A stretch of 64,000 bases of DNA from Cyanobacteria bacterium FACHB-63 (GTDB taxonomy: Bacteria > Cyanobacteriota > Cyanobacteriia > Leptolyngbyales > Leptolyngbyaceae): assembly GCA_014695255.1 (NCBI GenBank), contig JACJNX010000073.1, positions 1 to 64,000 on the forward strand, written 5' to 3'. The notes beneath the pieces were generated by a model that was not told where the DNA came from, did not search any database, and worked only from the letters and a program-made list of their open reading frames with translations. This document shows positions 59,306-64,000 of this stretch, one piece after another. The translations under genes and the position numbers were made by a program. Numbering within the stretch: the stretch's first letter is position 1; each line of letters starts with the position of its first letter.

Positions 59306-59878
59306 GTGATTGCTCAAACTGAGAAAAAAACGCCCGAAGAATATCTAGAGTTTGAACTGAACTCGCATGAGCGACACGAATATATCAATGGGGACATTGT
59401 TCTAATGACGGGCGGAACACCGGATCATAATGAACTCGCGATCGCGCTTGCTTCATCTCTAAGATCTGGGTTACGAGGACAACCCTACCGAGTCTTTGCC
59501 ACTGATCAACGCCTTTGGATTCCTGATCTGTCTTTGTACACTTATCCAGATGTGATGGTTGTGGATAAGCCGATCCAGCTTCAGCCAGGACGCACCGATA
59601 CCGTAGTAAATCCTTGTTTTATTGCGGAAGTTCTCTCAAAATCGACGCAAGATTACGACCGTGGTGAGAAGTTTGTGTCATATCGCACGATCGAATCTTT
59701 TCGCGAGTATCTCCTAATCGATCAGTACAAAATCCAGGTCGAGCACTACGTTAAAACTGCTGCTCATCAATGGTTATTAACGCTTTATAGCGATTTAGAT
59801 ACTGTTACATATTTTAATGTCTTTGATATTCAAATCAGAATCGCCGATCTGTATGAAAACATTGAATTTACTGTTTAA
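59306..59878 (+). CDS. Uma2-family (DUF820) PD-(D/E)XK nuclease-like protein
   Basis: 190 residues with a GTG start and AGGAG about 10 bases upstream. It has the usual opening KKTPEEYLEFELNSHERHEY (Glu), INGDIVLMTG, then YTYPDVMVVDKP (Asp), PCFIAEVLSKST (Glu) and YDRGEKFVSYRTIESFREYL (Lys). It differs from the other Uma2 gene at 37370 and lacks the coiled-coil tail. Function unknown. Its end overlaps the convergent esterase gene by 11 bases. Confidence 0.9.
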   Translation: MIAQTEKKTPEEYLEFELNSHERHEYINGDIVLMTGGTPDHNELAIALASSLRSGLRGQPYRVFATDQRLWIPDLSLYTYPDVMVVDKPIQLQPGRTDTVVNPCFIAEVLSKSTQDYDRGEKFVSYRTIESFREYLLIDQYKIQVEHYVKTAAHQWLLTLYSDLDTVTYFNVFDIQIRIADLYENIEFTV

Positions 59879-61007
59879 GCAGTGATGCTAAGAATCGTTC
59901 GGTGTAGTAAAGCGCTAATTGATTACTACTTCCGCTGAAGACTGCATCAAAAGCGTGATCTGACCAAGGAATTTCGATGAATATTGCAGTATTGCCGTTT
60001 TGCTTCAACTTTTCATACAAGTTACGACCAAATCTTGATCGCACCACATGATCACGTCCACCATAGATGAGTAATGTGGGGGGAAGGTTCGATCGTACCT
60101 GCTGATACGGTGAAGCTTGACGATAGAGATCTGAAAGCTCTACCGGAGTTCCACCCAGAAAGGCGCGTAACACTCCTCGACTGTCGATCGGATCGGGGAA
60201 AGGCGGATTGTTATAGCCTTCAGTGAGTTCAACGGGACTGTAGTAGTTAACCACGGCTCGAAAGGAAAACGCATCAATTGCATAAGCCGTTAACATTGCT
60301 AAATGTCCGCCTGCCGATCGTCCCATGATTGCCATGCGATCGAGATCGATTTCATATTCATCGGCGTGTTGCTGAATGAATTTCAATCCGGTTTTAATAT
60401 CTTCAATTTGCGTTGGGAATTTGTATTGAGGCGCGTGTCGATAATCGATCGCTAAAACTGTATATCCTTGTGCTGCCATGTATTGACTAAATTGTTCATT
60501 CGCATTGGGTGCTCCTGTTCTCCAAGCGCCACCGTAAATCATGACGATCGCTGGATTTTTCCCGGACTGCATCGGACGATAAACATTCATCCTGAGCGGC
60601 ACATTATCTGGATTTGCAATCGCAATATTCAGTGTCCGGCGGATCTCAGATTTGGGAATTCCACGAAACGCATCGAACACAACAAAAGGCGCGGGTCGAA
60701 AGTTGGGTAAAACGCGAATTTCACCTAAACTTGCGATCGCGGCTGTCGCTTTTTGTACTGCTGCAGGAAGCTGTACAACAGGCAGTAGACTCAAACTTAG
60801 AGCAACCAGCATTCCAAGAAAAAGCGGTAGAGACTTCAGGCGAAATAAGGCAAGCAAAGCGGCGATCGTATTCGTCAAAATCAGCCAATGACTAATCTCT
60901 GGTGCGCCCACACTCAACGGCAACAGCGAAAAAATCGGAGCCGGAATGACAATCCAAAGTGAAACAAACAAGCTAATGAAACAGAAAATCAGAATAAGAA
61001 CACTCAT
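59868..61007 (-). CDS. Alpha/beta hydrolase, esterase/lipase-like with membrane N-terminus
   Basis: 379 residues. The first 105 residues carry three hydrophobic segments (for example VLILIFCFISLFVSLWIVIP), anchoring the enzyme. The catalytic part (about 125-379) is of the BD-FAE/acetylesterase type: VMIYGGAWRTGAPNANEQF (HGG-like oxyanion hole as YGG), IMGRSAGGHLAML (nucleophile Ser), LLIYGGRDHVV (Asp) and WSDHAFDAVF (His). Probably an ester hydrolase facing the periplasm. The NlpC/P60 gene lies immediately upstream on the same strand, a one-base gap, so they are coupled. Confidence 0.88.
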   Translation of the reverse strand: MSVLILIFCFISLFVSLWIVIPAPIFSLLPLSVGAPEISHWLILTNTIAALLALFRLKSLPLFLGMLVALSLSLLPVVQLPAAVQKATAAIASLGEIRVLPNFRPAPFVVFDAFRGIPKSEIRRTLNIAIANPDNVPLRMNVYRPMQSGKNPAIVMIYGGAWRTGAPNANEQFSQYMAAQGYTVLAIDYRHAPQYKFPTQIEDIKTGLKFIQQHADEYEIDLDRMAIMGRSAGGHLAMLTAYAIDAFSFRAVVNYYSPVELTEGYNNPPFPDPIDSRGVLRAFLGGTPVELSDLYRQASPYQQVRSNLPPTLLIYGGRDHVVRSRFGRNLYEKLKQNGNTAIFIEIPWSDHAFDAVFSGSSNQLALYYTERFLASLLKQ

Positions 61008-61008
61008 T

Positions 61009-61653
61009 TTAATGCTGGGGAATATAGCTAGAGATTACTCTACCTGCTCCTCGATACACCGAATAGTAATAGCGGCTCACAGCATCGCCCTCTTCCGCAA
61101 GCTGATCAATTCCAATCCCATTACGCCCTTTATCTTTGCCAGAACTGTGAATGTAGCGATCGTTCCCCAAATACAGCCCCACATGAGTCGCTTTCTCAGG
61201 TGTACCAAAAAATACTAAATCCCCTGGAAACAGGGCCTCTACAGGCTGCAAAAATGCCTCTTGTTGATAAGCATCTCTCGGTAAGCGAACCCCAACTGAC
61301 GCAAACGCCGCCTGCATCAATCCAGAACAATCATAGTTCGGTGCAACCGTTCCACCCCAGAGATACTCATTCGGAACGGACATCGCAGCTTGAGTAAAGG
61401 CAATCACTTCAGGAATACGATCGCGAATCTCTCGATCCGTCCATACAGGTGCTTGATAGGGCGTTTCTGTTTTTTCTAAAAACTTTAAATCCTGCGGATC
61501 AAGCCATCCCGGATAGTCATCCTCACAAGTCATCACCTGAAGCGGCGAATCTGACAAAATTTTGAGATAGCGCCCGATCGCGGCTTGCGTTGCCAATCGG
61601 GTTAAATCAGGAGAATCGTAGAGATTGAGATTCGCGATCGTGCGATAGTGCAT
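61009..61653 (-). CDS. NlpC/P60 (C40) cell-wall peptidase with SH3-like domain
   Basis: 214 residues. An N-terminal SH3-like region (about 10-95: LYDSPDLTRLATQAAIGRYL, LQVMTCEDDYPGWL) is typical of cyanobacterial AvPCP-like enzymes. The catalytic domain has PNYDCSGLMQAAFASVGVRL with Cys, GDLVFFGTPEKATHVGLYLG with His, and DRYIHSSGKDKG with the third polar residue (His). It cuts gamma-D-Glu-diamino acid bonds in peptidoglycan peptides. No signal peptide is visible. It leads a two-gene unit with the esterase. Confidence 0.92.
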   Translation of the reverse strand: MHYRTIANLNLYDSPDLTRLATQAAIGRYLKILSDSPLQVMTCEDDYPGWLDPQDLKFLEKTETPYQAPVWTDREIRDRIPEVIAFTQAAMSVPNEYLWGGTVAPNYDCSGLMQAAFASVGVRLPRDAYQQEAFLQPVEALFPGDLVFFGTPEKATHVGLYLGNDRYIHSSGKDKGRNGIGIDQLAEEGDAVSRYYYSVYRGAGRVISSYIPQH

Positions 61654-61679
61654 AAGGCAGAAATTTCACTCAGACGGGT

Positions 61680-62615
61680 ATGACTTTTTTCCACAAAGAC
61701 GAACGGTTAGAAACCTTGGGCGATCGAGTTTTGCAAGCGACTTGGGCAGAGTTTCGTGAACTCGCTCCCAATCAAATTGCAATGACCTGGATTGTGTATG
61801 ACTCGCCCGTGTTCGTCAATACTGGCGGTGCAATTCGTCCGGAGGAGTTTTGGCAGCGATCGCCCAGGGGCTTTGCTTATCGGGGAGTTGAAAATATCTA
61901 TCCTGCTAGCGTCGTCAAGCTATTTTACTTAGTCGCCGCACATGAATGGTTAGAGCGCGGCATGATTCCACCCTCTGCTGAACTCGATCGAGCCATGCGC
62001 GATATGATTGTCGATTCCAGCAACGATGCGACTGGACTCGTTGTTGATGTCCTAAGCGGCACAACCGGAGGACCTGAACTGCCCCCCGCCCCGTTTGAAA
62101 CCTGGAAATATCAGCGCAATATTGTCAACCGCTATTTTCAATCACTCAACTGGTCGGAATTCACCACAATTAACGTAAATCAGAAAACTTGGTGTGATGG
62201 CCCTTATGGACGAGAGCGATCGTTTTACGGCGAGAATTTCGACAATCGCAATATGCTCACCACCAATGCAACCGCACGATTACTGCATAGTATTGTTGGC
62301 GGCGTTGCCGTGACACCGGAACGATCGCGCTCGATGATGGAACTGATGCAGCGATCGCTCAATCCATCCGACCTTGAAGCCGATCCCGAAAACCAAGTGG
62401 TCGGCTTTATCGGTGGCGGTGTTCCGCAAACGGCAAAAGTTTGGTCAAAAGCCGGATTAATGAGCCGAGTGCGCCACGATGCAGCTTATGTTGAGCTTCC
62501 CGACTTACAGCCTTTTTTGCTCGTCATCTTCACTGAGGGCAAATCCCACAGCAATAATGAAGCGATTTTGCCGTTCGTCACCCAGCAGATTAGCGAAGCG
62601 ATGAAAGAAATTTAG
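61680..62615 (+). CDS. Serine hydrolase, class A beta-lactamase-like
   Basis: 311 residues. The active-site SxxK is ASVVK (Ser77, Lys80) after the usual IYPAS turn, the SDN-like motif appears as SSND near residue 113, and the third motif region lies around VWSKAGLMSRVRHDAA. No signal peptide is visible, which argues against a secreted antibiotic-resistance enzyme. Such cyanobacterial proteins may act on peptidoglycan-derived peptides or other amides, which fits the NlpC/P60 gene next door in divergent orientation. Confidence 0.85.
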   Translation: MTFFHKDERLETLGDRVLQATWAEFRELAPNQIAMTWIVYDSPVFVNTGGAIRPEEFWQRSPRGFAYRGVENIYPASVVKLFYLVAAHEWLERGMIPPSAELDRAMRDMIVDSSNDATGLVVDVLSGTTGGPELPPAPFETWKYQRNIVNRYFQSLNWSEFTTINVNQKTWCDGPYGRERSFYGENFDNRNMLTTNATARLLHSIVGGVAVTPERSRSMMELMQRSLNPSDLEADPENQVVGFIGGGVPQTAKVWSKAGLMSRVRHDAAYVELPDLQPFLLVIFTEGKSHSNNEAILPFVTQQISEAMKEI

Positions 62616-62744
62616 GACGATCGCGCCCCGTTTGAGCAACGATCGATACAGATTTCCGCTCCGAATCCCGGCAGAATAACAACGTGTCCTAGAGTCAAAT
62701 CACCATAACTAGCTATCAAGTCGCGATAAACTATTATCAGCGAG

Positions 62745-63441
62745 TTGGTAGCTTTCTCTTTGCGAGCAATAGGTCATGTCCGATTAAGTCGTGTGGAACA
62801 GGACAACGGGGTGGCGCGCGAACGTCAAATTTACAACGCTAAGCAAGCAGCGAAGCGAATCGGCGCAGAGTTACCCGAGGAGCGAATTTACTGCGATCTT
62901 ATCAGTGGTCGCAAAAATGATCGACCGAATTTTCAAATTATTAACGATTATTTAGAGAGCTGCTCAACCGAAGTTGTGATCTTTAACCGAGTCGACCGGA
63001 TGGGACGTGACTTGGAAGCACTGGCGCGGCTGGGGAAACAGTTCGAGCGAACCGGAGTTGGGGCGTTCATTTGTAATAAGGGATTACAAGGCGACTTTAT
63101 TAATTAATTGGAAAGCCCCGGCGAATTGGAAGTTCTGGGCATCTAGTGCGGTTGCCGCCGAGAAAGAGTCCCGTGTGTTGTCGTATCGAACCAGCGCCGC
63201 GTGGGAATTCAATCGACACATGAGTCTAGCCGCGTACCGGGTTCCATTCGGTTACAGGCGGAATGCGGAGCGAAAATATGAACGTGATCCAGAGCAAATC
63301 GAGACGGCGATTCGGCTGAAAGAAATCTTCTTTGAAGAGAACGGGAACATAACTCGACTTCGAGACCGCGCCAAATCGGAGTTGAATTTAGTGCTGAGCC
63401 CGCAGACGTATCGAGATTTAATTAACGTCAGTTCCGGTTAA
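62745..63441 (+). pseudogene. Serine recombinase (resolvase family), frameshifted and truncated
   Basis: The first frame (62745-63107) encodes a resolvase N-terminal domain: IGHVRLSRVEQDNGVARERQ with the catalytic Ser, CDLISGRKNDRPNF, and VVIFNRVDRMGRDLEALARL with the conserved Arg residues. A stop follows KGLQGDFIN. Further on, the sequence can be followed as LESPGELEVLGI, another stop, and then in a shifted frame AVAAEKESRVLSYRTSAAW and YRVPFGYRRNAERKYERDPE. It ends where the IS982-type transposase begins. At least two stops and one frameshift, plus truncation, make it inactive. Confidence 0.75.
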
Positions 63442-64000
63442 GCAGCGAGGAGCAGATTGTAATCGATAGCAATGGAGGGCTTCTTCGGTTGGTGGCAGTA
63501 GGCAATCAAGCCGCAGACGAGGTTGACCAAGCAGTTAATTGGCGAACGATGGCGAGAATGTTCGACCTGAGAAATGTTCTTGAGTTGGTCGATGATGGTT
63601 TCGACAATAGCGCGTTTTCTCAACATCAAGCGGTCTTCGAGTGGAGTCAAGCGATTCTTCATGTTGCGGCGAAAGTGGGTAATGAGTTGGACTCCGACCG
63701 TTTCCAATAACTGCTGAGACAGCTTTTTCGACAGGTAGCCTTTATCGCCAAACACTTTACCAAAGAGTGCCTGGAGCAGTTGAGGGACGGGAGTGCGGTC
63801 GTCGGTGTTGCCCGGTGTGAGCGTAAAGTTGAGCAACTCGCCTCGGTCGTTGAGCAACAGATGCAACTTGAAGCCGAAAAACCAGTCCACTGAGGTCTTA
63901 CCTCGCGCCGCCAAATTCTCAAATACCTTGTGTTGCTTGATGCGACGGTTGTGACAAACTTTGATGCTAGTCGAGTCAATAAAGCTGATACCGCTACACC
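63438..64000 (-). mobile_element. IS982-family transposase, partial (runs off the window)
   Basis: The frame is open from the window end to a stop at 63438. It reads [20 protein letters not shown], then [55 protein letters not shown] and [20 protein letters not shown]. These are the DDE-domain blocks of IS982 transposases (Asp in FIDST, Asp in GDKGY, Glu in VETI). The visible part is intact; the N-terminal region lies outside. The stop is directly against the recombinase remnant, so the element probably inserted into that gene. Terminal repeats could not be fixed. Confidence 0.85.

Noticed and set aside
61680-62615. Antibiotic-resistance beta-lactamase
   Set aside because: The fold fits class A, but no signal peptide is visible and the motifs differ (SND, no clear KTG), so resistance is not supported.
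62745-63441. XisF-type recombinase of a developmentally excised element
   Set aside because: Only general resolvase motifs are visible, no xisH/xisI or fdxN-like sequence is present, and the gene is broken.

Overview
The window is chromosomal DNA from a filamentous-type cyanobacterium, probably Leptolyngbya-like. The evidence is the very frequent GCGATCGC (HIP1) octamer, the plastid-type NDH-1 pair ndhF-ndhD, a helical carotenoid protein (the N-terminal half of orange carotenoid protein), an Omp85-lpxC-fabZ-lpxA-lpxB lipid A block, and many cyanobacterial-type TPR, pentapeptide-repeat and Uma2 proteins. No rRNA, tRNA or CRISPR array was seen. All assignments come from reading the sequence; no database search was run.

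Layout. 1-0.8 kb: decayed IS630-type transposase, then a hairpin terminator. 0.9-4.7 kb: ndhD and ndhF on the minus strand. 4.7-7.1 kb: gene remnants, a small unknown protein, a 21-bp tandem repeat and an orphan NarL-type regulator with a shortened phosphorylation loop. 7.5-9.9 kb: membrane-anchored TPR-CHAT protease. 10.0-13.6 kb: behind an IS5-type transposase remnant lies the most interesting locus. It has a 39-residue precursor-like peptide ending in Cys-Cys-Cys-Lys-Tyr-Cys, a perfect hairpin terminator, a PqqD-like/M50 membrane metalloprotease fusion, and an overlapping TPR protein with a degenerate STAND-like ATPase region. It reads as a compact ribosomal-peptide (RiPP-like) locus without any recognised maturase.

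13.7-27.2 kb: a second accessory region led by a SARP-type regulator (winged helix-BTAD-AAA-TPR). It holds three methyltransferases, a tandem DUF4242 protein, a homocysteine S-methyltransferase-like enzyme, an alpha/beta hydrolase, GNAT and TPR proteins, and several decayed genes (amidohydrolase, GST, GNAT). Two promoters here share helically phased GAACG-type direct repeats at an identical distance from a -10-like box, which is the classical SARP operator layout, so a local regulon is likely.

28-38.6 kb: PA14-glycoside hydrolase, M28 peptidase, FHA protein, TPR lipoprotein, CobE/CbiG-C, pentapeptide protein, purK, an NMT1-type binding protein, Uma2 and CPBP proteins. 38.7-45.5 kb: purC and the envelope block (Omp85, lpxC, fabZ, lpxA, lpxB). 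45.5-49.5 kb: solitary GvpF/L, small cyanobacterial families, mobA and a lipoate ligase-like protein. 49.7-56.7 kb: many small stress- or membrane-type proteins (helical carotenoid protein, YbjN, DUF2267, pentapeptide, DUF1232, Pmp3, holin-like, NifX-like). 56.9-62.6 kb: circularly permuted ATP-grasp plus alpha-E pair, Uma2, esterase, NlpC/P60 and a class A beta-lactamase-like hydrolase. 62.7-64 kb: a broken serine recombinase abutting an IS982-type transposase that runs off the window.
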